Shown piece by piece: positions 48,919 through 60,110 of a DNA stretch of 64,000 bases (within the stretch, counting starts at the first letter, position 1; the number at the start of each line of letters is the position of its first letter). Position numbers and translations under genes: made by a program. Source of the DNA: Amblyornis subalaris. Taxonomy: Eukaryota; Chordata; Aves; Passeriformes; Ptilonorhynchidae. Location of the stretch: NCBI GenBank assembly GCA_018881555.1, contig JACAXG010000012.1, positions 1,674,001 to 1,738,000 on the forward strand. Reading direction: 5' to 3'. The notes under the pieces were generated by a model. The model was not told the origin of the DNA. It saw only the letters and a program-made list of their open reading frames with translations, and made no database searches.

Positions 48919-49064
48919 CAAATTCCTTGCTGCCCACCCTTCAGAGGAATATCGAGGAAATACGAGCTCCGGGGACCGGGGCTTTTCTGAAGGGATGGCT
49001 TCCTCCGCTCCCTCGTCCTCCAACGATGCTCCGGACCCCACCCCACCTAATTTGCGACCCACAA
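48919..49064 (+). CDS. GAD1: GAD1 first coding exon (start codon at 48,995; residues 1-23)
   Basis: The exon begins after TTCTTCCTTCCAG (48,918) and ends at the donor GTAGGT (49,065). Its first 76 nt are 5' UTR. Translation starts at ATG 48,995 with MASSAPSSS, the conserved GAD67 N-terminus, and runs to NLRPT; the last codon is split after one base. No in-frame stop separates the acceptor from this ATG, so the start is chosen by family homology and by good context (G at -3 and +4). The region is CpG-rich. Confidence 0.85.
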
Positions 49065-49449
49065 GTAGGTTTTAATATTTTCCTCGTTTTAAGGGTTTTG
49101 GAGGCTTTCTCCACTTAGGCTCAGAAAGACCAGTTTCGAAACGAAATGATACATCTGTGAAGCCCTGTTCCGCGCCATTAAGCAAGGTGCGGAAAGTGCT
49201 CTTCTACACAAAGAAACCATCTTTCTACCGGNAACAGGAGAGGTTGGTCTGTGGCGAATAAAACGCTGTGAGGAAAAGCCCACCTTAGCGGCCAACGCTG
49301 TCTTTATCTTACAGCCACTTTTGAGAGATATAGACAATAAACTGACCGCCCAGAGGGCCAAAAAATCGGGACGTTGGAAGGCGTGTGGACAAAATGAATC
49401 CGTTAAAGGGCGAAGTTACACCAGGGTCCTAAAGCGGCTGTCTCCCCGC

Positions 49450-49565
49450 TACATTTTATAAATGCTAATGCTGCAGCTTCCTTTCAGCCTACGCTGAAGC
49501 CTGTAATCAAGAGAAATTTGGATGCTAATTGCAGCTTTTCAAAGCGTTACATTCCTAATTGCTCT
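49450..49565. promoter_or_regulatory. GAD1: Candidate homeodomain-bound enhancer in GAD1 intron
   Basis: Two identical TAATTGC motifs (49,526-49,532 and 49,556-49,562), a GCTAATG and a TAATCAA lie within about 100 bp, between a CpG-rich exon and simple sequence. DLX and LHX homeodomain proteins, which bind TAATTG-type sites, are known drivers of GABAergic genes including GAD1. This is motif evidence only. Confidence 0.35.
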
Positions 49566-49670
49566 GAATTCGCCTTGAGTTATTGAGGTGTGAGTGGGAA
49601 GCAAAGGCTGCTGCAGGTGGATAGAAAATCAGTTTATAGCCCTGCCAGGCAGTTCAGACCATCGCCTACA

Positions 49671-49728
49671 CAAAAAAAAGAAAAAAAGAAAGAAAAAAAA
49701 GAAAAAAAATAAAGAAAAGAAAAAAAGA
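49671..49728. repeat. Purine-only (A/G) simple repeat tract
   Basis: Runs of A are broken by single G for about 58 bp, with a single T. It is a simple-sequence tract in a GAD1 intron and prone to length variation. Confidence 0.8.
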
Positions 49729-50858
49729 GGCTCGATGCTATAAAGCATCAGAGAGACAAAGAGCGGGCAACAGTAAGAAATGAAAGGTTGTCAGGGACAG
49801 CAGAGCGGGGAATAGCTTTTACCCCGAAAGAGCTAGGAGGCACGAGCATCGGAGTCATTACTGTCATTATTCTGATACTGGAAAAAACGGGGGAGGGGGC
49901 GAACGGCAGCACTGGGTCTTGTTTCAGGCACGCGTGACAGGCACTGCTGCCTTCNACTGAGGTGTCACACGCAGAAATCGAATTAATTGGCAACATGGCT
50001 GAAACTAAGATAACCGCTGGCAGCAGCACCCCGCCCTGCCCGCACAGGCTCCCCGCCCCCGGGCACTGGCAGCGCCCCTGCCGAGAGGACTCCTCCGCCC
50101 GGTCGGGAGCGCCGTGGCGCTTCCCCCTCTTCTCCCTCCCCGAGAGTCGGGCCGCTGCCCTTCGCGCTTGGGTGAGCCGTCCCGGTCCCCCTCCTCTGAC
50201 ATCTTTTCCCCTCATGCCCCAACGCCCGGTCAGCGCCTCCACCCCCCGGTCGACCTCTGGGGTCCGTCGCTGCCGGACTTGCGGCTGCCCCGTGCCGCGG
50301 GCGAGGGACCGGAGAGGCTCCGCGGTGCCCGGGGCAGCGGCTGGCGCCCCCTCCATCTCGGCCCTAGGCTTCGCTCCCCGCTTCCNGAGGGCTCAGGTGG
50401 GGCCGATCGGGGCGTGTCCAAGGCACGACTCCCGAGGCTGGGAAGCAGCCTGTCCCCTCCGCCGGTGCGGTCCTAGTACAGCCGTCGACGGCCGTCAGTC
50501 CGTCCGAGGCTCAGTGATGCAAGTCCAATCACCTAGTCAAATACTATTTTTCACCCAATTAATTCCTGAACTCTTTTGTGACCCCCATTTCACGCCACTT
50601 TATTTTAAGCTGCCACTTCCCTGGAGCCCCGCCAGTAAATGATGAGATGTTCGGGTCCCGGGTGCCTTCCCGTCTCCTCTAGGCAGGCCAGCATGTCACT
50701 TCGCTGTCATCCGAACCTCAGCCGTCCCGCGCCCAGCGCCGCCGGGCTCGGAATAAGAGAAATTCTCCCGGCCGTGGAGCCGTGCGGGGGACCGGGGTGG
50801 GGCTCGGCGGCCGGGCAGCCCCGCCGCCTCAGAGGAACGAGTCTGCTCTCTCTTCCAG

Positions 50859-50921
50859 CTTACGACTCGTGGTGCGGCGTGGCTCACGGGTGCACTAGGA
50901 AGATCGGGCTGAAGATATGCG
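50859..50921 (+). CDS. GAD1: GAD1 coding exon 2 (residues 24-44)
   Basis: This 63-nt exon lies between TCTCTTCCAG (50,858) and GTAAGT (50,922). It encodes [20 protein letters not shown], the conserved GAD67 segment after NLRPTT, with the split codons matching in phase on both sides. This N-terminal region is outside the catalytic core and is involved in localisation in the GAD family. Confidence 0.9.
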
Positions 50922-53900
50922 GTAAGTGCGGCCGTGCCTCCCCGTACGACACCCCACACACCCACGGGGGCCCGGGGCCNTCCCGCGGGGGGCGCCGGGG
51001 CAGCACCAGCCCAGCGCCCCCGAGCCCGGGGCTCCTCGGGCGCCCCCTGCCGGCCGCAGGGCGGCTAGGCGGCCCCGGCCCCGCCGCGGTGCCCTCCCTT
51101 GGGCTAGCTGTGGCAGAGCTTTTGTCCGTCGGGGAGGGACGGCTGTGGCCCCGCTGCCCCTCCTGCCGCACACGAAGGGGTGCAGGCGCCGGGTGCTCCG
51201 GGAGAAGGAAGCGCAGGATCCGCCGGGGAGGCCGGCGTCGAGGAAGAGCGGGGGCGGGAGGCAGGGGGCCGGTTCGCCGCCTCTCACTGTCTAAATTTTT
51301 CAACCTTATCTGACTAGAAAATACGGATCTCCTGCGGGAAAAAGATTAACGAGAGCCTTATTAAAGAGCAATTCGTCAGCTTGCTGTGCTGGTAAGATAG
51401 CGCTGGCAGCCAGTCAGCGCGCAGGCACATGAAATGCAGAAGGGAAACAAATGCACAATCAGATAGCAACATTATAGCAAGAGATTCATTTGCAGATAAC
51501 AAGCTGTCTTCCTTCTCCAGGTTTCTCAGTAGCGCCTTCTCTTTTGGAGACTAACAATCAAGTATTCATTTTCTGATGGGGAAAATCATTCAAGTTTAGC
51601 CCATACCCCTTATGCATAGATATTATTTCCCCTTTTCCCCTCTACCTCTTTTGGGGGGATGGGAAATATGTCGTGGGAGAAACGAACCTTTTTTTCAAAG
51701 CAAAGGTATGTTTAAACCTTTCCCCCACTTGTTCTAGTCGAAGTTCATTCGCTAAACCTTTGGTCACCTGCAAGTTTGAACTGGAAAAGAATCAGAGTGC
51801 AAATGTTTAGTCCCGTGTCTGTGAGAGATATCATTGGTAGCCGCTGGCGACATTAACGAGTGGTCGCTTAGTTCTATAAATAGCTCCTGATCTGGGTTTA
51901 ATGGACCATTTCCCTACCAGTCCCCTCAGTGGCTGGAGCGATGGGCTTTTTCACCATCATTTTAATTTAGCCCGGCAAGCAGAACTGATAAAGTAACGCG
52001 CTGTTAGGCTTGCTCTGTGTTGCTAGACTACCGGGGTTATAGAGGGACAGTGCAGCTTCTCTCAATGAGATCAAATACACTGAAAATTAAATATCCCACC
52101 ATTTTGGATTTGAGAAAACCATAAGAGAGTGTAGTGAAGGCTCTATGCAGGGAGTTCAAGACAAGCAGGGCTGCTGTATTTTTGGCTGGGGTTTGGTGTT
52201 CGGTTTTCCTTTACCAGCTATTTTCTGTGTTACGTGAAAAATATACTCTGAATAGTGACGGCGGTTTGGAATAATGAGATTTGATCACGACCACTGTTCC
52301 TGCTTGTATGAGCCCTCCCACTTGAACACTTTCACAAAGACAGACAGGAAAGGTTGCCTATGGTAAATATATAGAGTGAAGTATTAAGGTTGCCCACAAT
52401 CCTAATTAAACATGCTAAACGAGTTGACATTTGCCTGTTGCAGATGGTATCTCCTTGTCCTTACCCTTCACAAGACATCATTCCAGACCCTAAATATTGT
52501 ATAGTCACCAAGCTCTAGTAAACCAGGCGCCTTGGAACTGTTCTTTCTCTTTGTATCACACAGAAATCGATTAATTTGGAACGCAAACTTTAAATAAGGG
52601 TTGACCTCAGAGAAAAGGCAGGTCTTGAACAGTGAGTTGGTTCTTCCATCTGGATTGTGTATTATGTGTTTGACATTTTCAATAATTACGTATCCAAAAT
52701 GTACGTAATTTCTTCTCAAATAACTGACCGATTTAAGGATTAGCTTTTTTCCTTTCTGGTTGAAAGCCACCGCCTGAAAAGAGCGCTGCGGCTGCCACCC
52801 CTCCCCGCCCCCATGTTCTTCGTCCCTGCACATATCCACTTAAAAAAGCAAAACCAACCCCCCCCCCCATTTTAAAGTGGTTTAATGTACTGTCACAGCA
52901 GACAAAATATGGGCAGATTTCCCCTTGTGTCTGGATTTGTGTGCTACACCTTTCACTCCCACCTTGGCAATTGTTATTGCTAGGACTGATCCTGCTAACG
53001 TTTACTTGGCATCAGTGGAAGTGCTCAACGTAGTAAAACTGCTCAGGTGCGTCTTCAGCTGTTTGGCNTCTGCCAGCTAATGATTCCAAGCCCAGCGAGC
53101 AACGCGAGAGAGTGGGGTTTCAAAAGCAGCCATGTATGTTAGAAACTCGGCTCGTTTCCGGAGTCCGCAGGATGTATGCTGCCAAGTCACGTAGGTGACC
53201 CCGGCCGCGGAGGGGTATCAGGATCTCCTGCAGCTACCAGCGACCAGCATCCCCCGACGGCTGCGGTGCGCGCCGGGATCCGGCAGGTTTGTCTCCGCCT
53301 CGGAAGCTGAGTGTCCCCCCAGGGCTGCGAGGCCGAGGGGGACTCACGCACTTGCCTTGTGCGAGGCCTGATGTGAGATCACGCTGAATCTGTGCTCACG
53401 TTGGGTACCGAGGGACTCCCTCGCCGGTCTGGTGTCACTCGGCTTTTGAAAACTCGGTCTCTTAAAGCGCATCGATGAAAATGCACCTGCGGGACGGACC
53501 TGCTGCTGAGAAAGGCCGCGCTCTCCGCTGCTCTGGGAGAAGCACCGTGGACGCTATTTCAAGAGCTGCTATTTGCTGGAACTCTCCCACACTGGCCTCA
53601 CTTTTCGCGTAGGATACTGATGAAAGGTCGACTACAGCCATGCGCTTTTTCCGGGCGCGGGAGGAGCCCTCCAAGGCCGGCTGCTGCGCTTCTCTGTAGC
53701 CCGGGACGCAGGTCGGCGCTGGGGATGGTCCCCCAGTCTCCCAGGGAGGAACTCGGGAAACGAGATGGTCCGGCGGCTCCAGAGCGGAGACTGTCCCTGC
53801 CCACTGGGCTCCCCCTTGTACCCGCTCTCCAGATCCGCGAGGCACGGCCGACGGACTTGGGCGAACAGCACGTTACCTACAGCCGGATGGGCTGATGTCG

Positions 53901-56192
53901 GGCGACAGCGAGATCCTCCCTTCAGGTTTTTTTATCCTCTGCTCTCCGCCCTCGAGCCTCCCTAGCGCGACCGCGCAGCCCCGCGGGCCCCACGAGGCGC
54001 AGGCCGACAGACCCCGTGCGCAGCCGGTTCCAGCCCCAGCTGATCCCCGCCGCCGGCTTCGGGAGGTGATAACGGGTCCAGGGAGCCTCCGCGGGGAAGA
54101 ACAGCCGCAGAGCCGTTCGGGCAAGGGCTGAGCTCCATGCCCACGGCGCCTACTTAGGTCAGACCTTTCAGCGAAGGCACGGCCTCGCTGGCCCGATGCG
54201 AGCTGAACTGAAGGCAACTGCAGCCTTCCTCTGTTACTGAAGCGCCGCTCACTCCTTTCCCAGCGGAACCTCTGACGAACGCGTGTCTGCATGCCGAGGA
54301 GAGCGCCAGTTGTGCGGGGAGCACGGCTCTCGAGGGAAGCGGAGCGCCGCTGTTCCTGCAGACGTCTCTTTTCACGGGACTCGTCCCACTTGAGCATCGC
54401 CACCGAGAGCCTAGAAAAAAAACCGGTGGGGAAAAAAAGGAAAATGAAGCCACAGGACCTGGTGAAAGAGGATCCATAATTCAGTTTAGACTGCACCTGC
54501 TTCAATATCAGCTGCTGCTTCTAAAGAGCAGACGAATAGCATTATAGCTGTTGCAGGAGCTAATGATCGCTGTAAGAGCCATTAGAAGCAGTAACAACAT
54601 AGCTAAATATATACGTGTGTATATATATATATAGACGTCTACTTTTAACCTATGCACAAAGAGTTTCCCTTAAATAGTCTTTGTCTCATTCGTAAAAGCA
54701 TCACAGAAAAAAAAAAAAAAACCTTAATTAGTAGAAGATCACTATTGAAAGGCAAAACGTGAGGTGTTCACTGATAGCATGACCCAGACAAACTTACCTG
54801 CGAGCGACCCTCCTGGAGACTCCTTTGGGTGCCTGACTTATGCAGAAGGGGCTGCCAACCGAGTGCTCCTTTTTCGGTAGCTCTTTCGTGACTGTCTGAC
54901 TGGCAGCAGGGTCGGAGGCACAGGTACCGTGCCGGAGGCCATTGGCCCAGAAGCTCACTGTCGTTCCCTTTTCTCCCCCGAGGTTCAGCCCCTATGCCTG
55001 CCCAAGCTGCAGGGGGCCCGTGTGGGCCGGCGGTGGGAGCCCGATGGGAGATGCCCACAGCCCCGGTCCGCCGTCGCGGCTCCGGAGAGCAGGGACACAT
55101 GGACGGAAAGAGGAGGGCGCTGGAGAGAAGCGGCGTCGGGGGACGTGGGTGTGCGAACTCACGACCTTGTTTTTCCTCCTGCTAAGCCCTCCGCTCTGGC
55201 GAATATCTCCAGCNGCGACGAGCCTTGGTTTCGCTTGTTGATTATTTTAAAAGAAAAGAAAGAATATAGGAGACCGGCGCCTCCGTAGTGCCTCTTCCAA
55301 ACACGTAGGCACGCTCGCTGCAGCCTGGGAGGTCAAAATCCGATGCTTTCTTTGCTGACGAAAGGCCCGACACTATGCGTGTTTTAGCGGTGTCGGAGAT
55401 TTAATAGATCAAATTAGTTGTTCTCCCTGCCTTGTTAAAGTAGACGGATCTCATTACTGGCCACGGACCCTGCGTGGCGCCCACCCCCATAGTTCTTGGG
55501 GTGAGCGGGTTTATTATTGCCGTGGCATATAACAATGGCAGTTGTATTCGGGTCCTGGGCGCCAGAGATGCGTTTTCGGTGAGAGCGGAGCTCCTAAAAC
55601 CTCCGGGGATTATTACCGTTAGCATCAAAGCATCTTTTCAGGTGGAAAGTCCGCATCAGTACGTATTGATAATAGGAAGGTGGGGTTGTATGAGTGCTGC
55701 TGGTGTCCTTAGAGCTCTAGCACTCTCGGGACGGCTACTCCGGAATGGCTGCTTGTTCTCATGCCTTTTGTGCGTGAGAGCACCACGAGGAGAACTGAAA
55801 ATGGCCCTGGTTTTAATCATACATCATTGCCCCTGTCTGCTAGGTCCATAAACTTCGCCTGCAGGCTGAAATAGCATTGACTCATCCTGAACTCTCTTCC
55901 AGTGGCTGATTACTGAAGTGGAATCTGTCTGATCGACTTAATAAGAATTTACCACTGCACTAAATGACGAAATTTTGTTTTTTGCATGGCTGCGTTTTTG
56001 CAGTTGATGGCATTTTGAACTCTCCCTCCTGGAGGCAAATAATCCCCATAAATACCCTTATTCCTGACCTCATTAGTCAGATCTAGAGCCAACACCGTTT
56101 TTAACTGTTGTCTAGAGAGCTGCTTTAGATATTTCTAAACATGTTGGGAAGTGAGAAGACTCTGACCTGTGCACCTTGCAATAATAATGTAG
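50922..56192 (+). other. GAD1: GAD1 intron (5.3 kb)
   Basis: The intron mixes CpG-rich blocks (50,930-51,290, 53,130-54,440, 54,900-55,230) with AT-richer stretches that look like candidate conserved regulatory sequence (51,300-52,100, 54,490-54,610). It contains a TATATA microsatellite near 54,620 and a poly(A) run at 54,707. Open frames up to about 220 codons in the CpG blocks have no family signature and overlap on both strands, so I do not call them genes. Ns are at 50,980, 53,068 and 55,214. Confidence 0.6.
51874..51883. promoter_or_regulatory. Perfect MEF2-type motif in GAD1 intron
   Basis: CTATAAATAG matches the MEF2 consensus YTAWWWWTAR exactly. It lies in an AT-balanced stretch between CpG islands. 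It could also be read as a TATA-like element. Confidence 0.35.
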
Positions 56193-56351
56193 GGTTCCTG
56201 CAAAGGACCAACAGCCTGGAAGACAAGGGCCGAATCGTCAGCTCTCTGAAGGAAAGGCCGTCCTCCAAGAGTCTGCTGGCATGCGAGAACAGTGAGAAGG
56301 AATCCAGGTTCCGGCGCACCGAGACAGACTTTTCCAATCTGTATGCCAGAG
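56193..56351 (+). CDS. GAD1: GAD1 coding exon 3 (residues 45-97)
   Basis: This 159-nt exon starts after AATGTAG (56,192) and ends at GTAAAC (56,352). It encodes [20 protein letters not shown] through [15 protein letters not shown], the GAD67 segment following KIC. The acceptor has a poor pyrimidine tract but the phase and homology are exact. The coding frame is open upstream in genomic sequence, so the acceptor is placed by homology. Confidence 0.9.
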
Positions 56352-57045
56352 GTAAACACTTTACAGTTTCTCCTTGCTCCAGCTCAGGCATGTCCCTGAG
56401 TAGTCTTGCCCTTACCTCCCCTGAAAGTGCAGCCACTTTCCGACCGTGCTTTTGCTTGGTTGTTTTTGAAGGAAGTTCCGCGTCTGTGTTTTTTGGGAGC
56501 CGCACTGGTGATGTATACGAGTTCTTGAACTGCGGTTTTATGTACTTTGGGCTGATCCTCTGAAGCTCAGCTTCAGCAGTTCCAGGGGTTACTCCAGATC
56601 CAGCATCCAGGAGGAGAGTAATTTTATATTTTATGTCCTCCTTAGTAAAATAGTAATGACGCAGCCTGAGATTGCTGGTGCGGGGCCATTGCAAGAAGAG
56701 TGGGAAAGGGAAATCAGTCCCTTTGCGGGGCGGAGGTGGAACGTTACAACATAAGAGCAGGTGCAGATTTCGGGTGCTTTTGGCCAAGAGGAAGAGAGTG
56801 CCTCGCACCGCATACCGTTAGTGCTGCAGGGCGTACTCTTTGGCCGGGGTGCCTTGAAGGTGTCTCTGCTGTTGCCACGGGCTCGCCCTTCCCCCGGGGC
56901 GAGAGGGACCGGAAGCCTGGCCCGCTGAAACCAGGCAGCGCTGGGGCCGCGGCTTCCAGGTCTTTCAAGCGCTGCGAGCAGCCGAGGCTGGTTCGTCTTC
57001 GCTTCTCTCTCCCAAAGCAATGCTGACAGCTGCTTTGCCCCACAG
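56352..57045 (+). other. GAD1: GAD1 intron (694 bp)
   Basis: Bounded by GTAAAC and TTTGCCCCACAG. No additional exon was recognised. The block at 56,830-57,000 is CpG-rich. Confidence 0.8.
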
Positions 57046-57288
57046 ATTTGTTGCCCTCCAAGAATGGCGAAGAGCAGACCATGCAGTTCTTGCTGGAGGT
57101 TGTGGACATCCTCCTCAACTACGTGAGGAAGACTTTTGACAGATCCACCAAAGTGCTGGACTTCCACCACCCGCACCAGCTCCTGGAGGGCATGGAGGGC
57201 TTCAACCTGGAGCTTTCGGACAACCCTGAGTCCCTGGAGCAGATTCTGGTGGATTGTCGGGACACGCTGAAATACGGAGTGAGGACAG
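57046..57288 (+). CDS. GAD1: GAD1 coding exon 4 (residues 98-178)
   Basis: This 243-nt exon encodes the stretch from [20 protein letters not shown] through [19 protein letters not shown] to [10 protein letters not shown]. It is nearly identical to vertebrate GAD67. The PLP-dependent group II decarboxylase domain begins in its second half. It lies between a strong acceptor (CCCCACAG, 57,045) and the donor GTAGGT (57,289). GAD67 is cytosolic and makes GABA from glutamate with pyridoxal phosphate. The catalytic lysine lies in exons beyond this window. Confidence 0.95.
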
Positions 57289-60019
57289 GTAGGTTTTCGC
57301 ACACCACTCTGTGGCGAGTCCCTGCTGGGACTTTTCTCAGCTCACGATGAAGAGCGCGTGACTGAGGTAAGCCCACACCCTCTCTACAGCCCGTGACTGT
57401 CTCCAGGGCTGGCTGCGGTCGCTGGAAATGTCTCTGCTCAGAAATTTCAGCTATTCATGACCATCCATCCCCTCCGGGTAGGGCTCAGTGCTGTTTGTAG
57501 AGCACAGAAACAAGTTTTTAAGACGTAATCTCTTTCACTTGATGAAATGCGAGCTGTCTGTATCTCCGGGGAGCAATATCATTAGGTAAATGAGGGCATA
57601 AATGGCACAGAAATTGCAGTTTTTCTTTTTTATGTTCATCAAACGTTTAATGAAAAAGAGACTGAAATTCTAGGAATCATCAGTAGAGGAACCCTGTGGA
57701 TTTCAGCCCATTACCCAAGAGCCCCGCCTGTCCAGGTCCTTCTGAATCAGCCAGAAATGCCTGTTTATAATAATTTCTTTTACTGGGTGAGCTGTAACTC
57801 AGCTGTACTGAGGCTCTTTCAGGCTGTTTGGCCCGAAATGTTTTACATTGTATCCACAGAAATCTCGGCTGGCAACTAGCCCTGGCTGCTGTACATGCCC
57901 AAGCGGGTCAGGAATGGAGCGATAACGGGGTGCTCGAGCTGCGTCCCCTCTTCCCAGCCGTGCTCCAGCGTCTCAGGGCTGCTGAGCTCTGCCCGGCCGG
58001 CTGCCCGCTTCAGCGTGGCTCAGCTCGGTTCGGCGAGCGCTGATGCCGGAGTGGGCGGCGATCTCCCTGTGGAGCTGGAGTGGTGGGCGGCGGGAGCTCA
58101 GGCAGGGAGGCTGATGCCTGGCAGACTCTGGCTGGGCAGCTGAGAGCCATGGCTCCTGAAGGACAGGCCGCAGCTTTCTGGCGTAGTTAGTTTTGCAGCC
58201 GTGAAAACCCAACGCAGTGTATTCAAGGAGTAAGATCTTGGCAACAGATGTGGCGGGTAGCGTTCTGTCTTTTTTTCCTATTTACGTGGTGGTTTGATTT
58301 ATTCAGGGGAGTCAGGAGCGTACTTTGGTTTTCGTACTCTTAATCAAAGGGGAGCGTCTTTCACTCCCAAACGCGTGGGTTGTTGGACAAGTGGCCAGAA
58401 GCTAAGCCAGAGTGGCTGCGCTCTCTGTGCTTGTATCATTATTTCGCTATGGATCGTACCGGCATGTNGAGCAACCTCCTCCCCTCACCCCGACCTCCCC
58501 TGGAGCTTCTGTCGGACCAGCAGGACCTGTTCCTGGGACCCGAGAGGCGGTATCCGACCAGACACAAGCTCTGTTCAAAGCGGTGTCTGGTGCAGCTTTA
58601 AAGAAGTGCTGCGCGGACCGTATGACAGCCCAGGACACACATTCTCCTGCAGGCTCCTGGGGCTCACATTGTCTCTCCAGGCGAAGCTCGTTTTGAAGTC
58701 ACCGGGTATGAACCTGCAGCCCAGCCTTAGGACACCGCGGGCTCATTAACAGCTGTGGGAGGTCAGCGAAATGTCGCTTAAGATAACTTCCCAGTCCGTG
58801 TGTCATGGCAAAGCAGGGAAGTGCTGATTTGTAAAGCAAACAGCTAAACCATGATGGTATTTTTGGCCTCTAGCCCTGAGCCGTTGGGCTCCCCGGGAGG
58901 GAGCAGCCCGGGTGCGGCGCATCCTCTTCAGGAAGCGTCGCGATGTGGCAGCGCCGGCAGGCTCACGCCTCCGAAAGGTTTCTGCTGACATCGCTATGGG
59001 CAGAATCGCATTTATTTCTTCATGTCAAAAGATGCTGATGTTCTCAGTGTTGAACGGAATGCGACTTGACAGAGTGCCTCCAGGCGTCGAGCGCTGACCT
59101 GCCTTCTAGGGCTGGGCTGTCCACAGTGTGCTGTCTGCGTGTCCTTTCCCGGAGAGCAGAGAGGTCTAAATCATGACACCTCCCGCCTCCCCTCAAAGGC
59201 TGTTATCAGTTTTCAGGAATTTCTTCTCTTCATGCTAGAAAAGTAGACCCCCTACAATCGAGATTATTGCTTATAAGAGTTGTTAAAGAACTTCCGCTGA
59301 AATACAGCCATATGATTTACTTCGGTTCAATAGCAAACTCTGTTTAAGGAGGTGAATCCTGTCTTATAAACCACGTGGGGAAAGGGGTCGAGCCGAGGAG
59401 CTCTGGGGGAACCCTCTCACGCCGCTGCGGGGACATCCCCGCGTGCCGCGTCGGGACGTTCCCGCCGAGACCCCGCGGAACGTCTCTCCCGTGTCCTTGC
59501 AGATCGGGAAGCGACTGTCTCCTCCTCACCCCTCCCTGACTCCTGCAGCCCCAGTTCAAGCGGCTGAGCCTTCCTTTCTTTCTCAATTCAAATGCAAATG
59601 GACCCATCACCTGGAGGTTGTTACTGCCAGGGGTCCCTCCCCTCACCCGTGTACTCCGTGTACTCCTCGCCCGAGTTCACAGCACGACCGAGGTCGAGAG
59701 AGGACTCTGGAAATGGGCTAGCCCGAGACCTTGAGCAGGTCCCGGCGGTGTTTCACAGGCTCTGAGGTTAACTTTTATATTTAAACGCAAATGATTCCGT
59801 ACAGGAGCTCCCTCCAAAGTGGTTTTTCGAGTTTGTAGCAAGACATCCGCGAATGTTGGCTATCGGTCTCCCCGTAATCAGGACTTGCTTTGAAAACTTC
59901 GCTGCAAATGTTCTGAGTGCAAACCTGTCGTTCGTGTCAGAACAGGTGGACGGTTTAGAATTGTAACCTGAGAGATACTGGTGGAGTTTGTTCTAAGTTG
60001 CTTTCAATTCTCTTTTCAG
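57289..60019 (+). other. GAD1: GAD1 intron (2.7 kb)
   Basis: No exon was recognised. GC-rich stretches occur at 57,880-58,110, 58,880-58,980 and 59,390-59,560, with compositional open frames. An N is at 58,468. Confidence 0.7.
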
Positions 60020-60110
60020 GTCATCCTCGCTTTTTCAATCAGCTGTCCACAGGACTGGACATTATTGGCTTGGCTGGGGAGTGGCTGACATCAACTGCTA
60101 ATACAAACAT
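60020..60110 (+). CDS. GAD1: GAD1 coding exon 5 (residues 179-208)
   Basis: This 91-nt exon follows TTCTCTTTTCAG (60,019) and ends at GTAAGC (60,111). It encodes [20 protein letters not shown] through [10 protein letters not shown], with the Met codon split after two bases. The HPRFFNQL motif is a hallmark of the decarboxylase fold in GAD and related enzymes. The gene continues to the right: the next exon, expected to begin with a Phe-Thr-Tyr-Glu segment, was not found before position 64,000. Confidence 0.95.

Larger units (their letters stand above)
49065..50858 (+). other. GAD1: GAD1 intron with candidate regulatory sequence
   Basis: The intron holds a homeodomain-motif-rich stretch near 49,450-49,565, a purine-rich simple tract at 49,671-49,728, and a CpG-rich block from about 50,020. 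Long open frames in the CpG block, on both strands, are compositional shadows. Ns are at 49,232, 49,955 and 50,386. Confidence 0.6.

Noticed and set aside
49962..50642. 226-codon open frame (+) and overlapping 202-codon frame (-) in the GAD1 intron
   Set aside because: Both strands are open simultaneously in a CpG island. The peptides are Pro/Arg/Ser-rich with no domain, and both contain an ambiguous base.
50639..51313. 224-codon plus-strand frame that includes the GAD1 YDSWCG segment
   Set aside because: Only 50,859-50,921 is exonic, bounded by good splice sites. The rest is intronic CpG-rich read-through.
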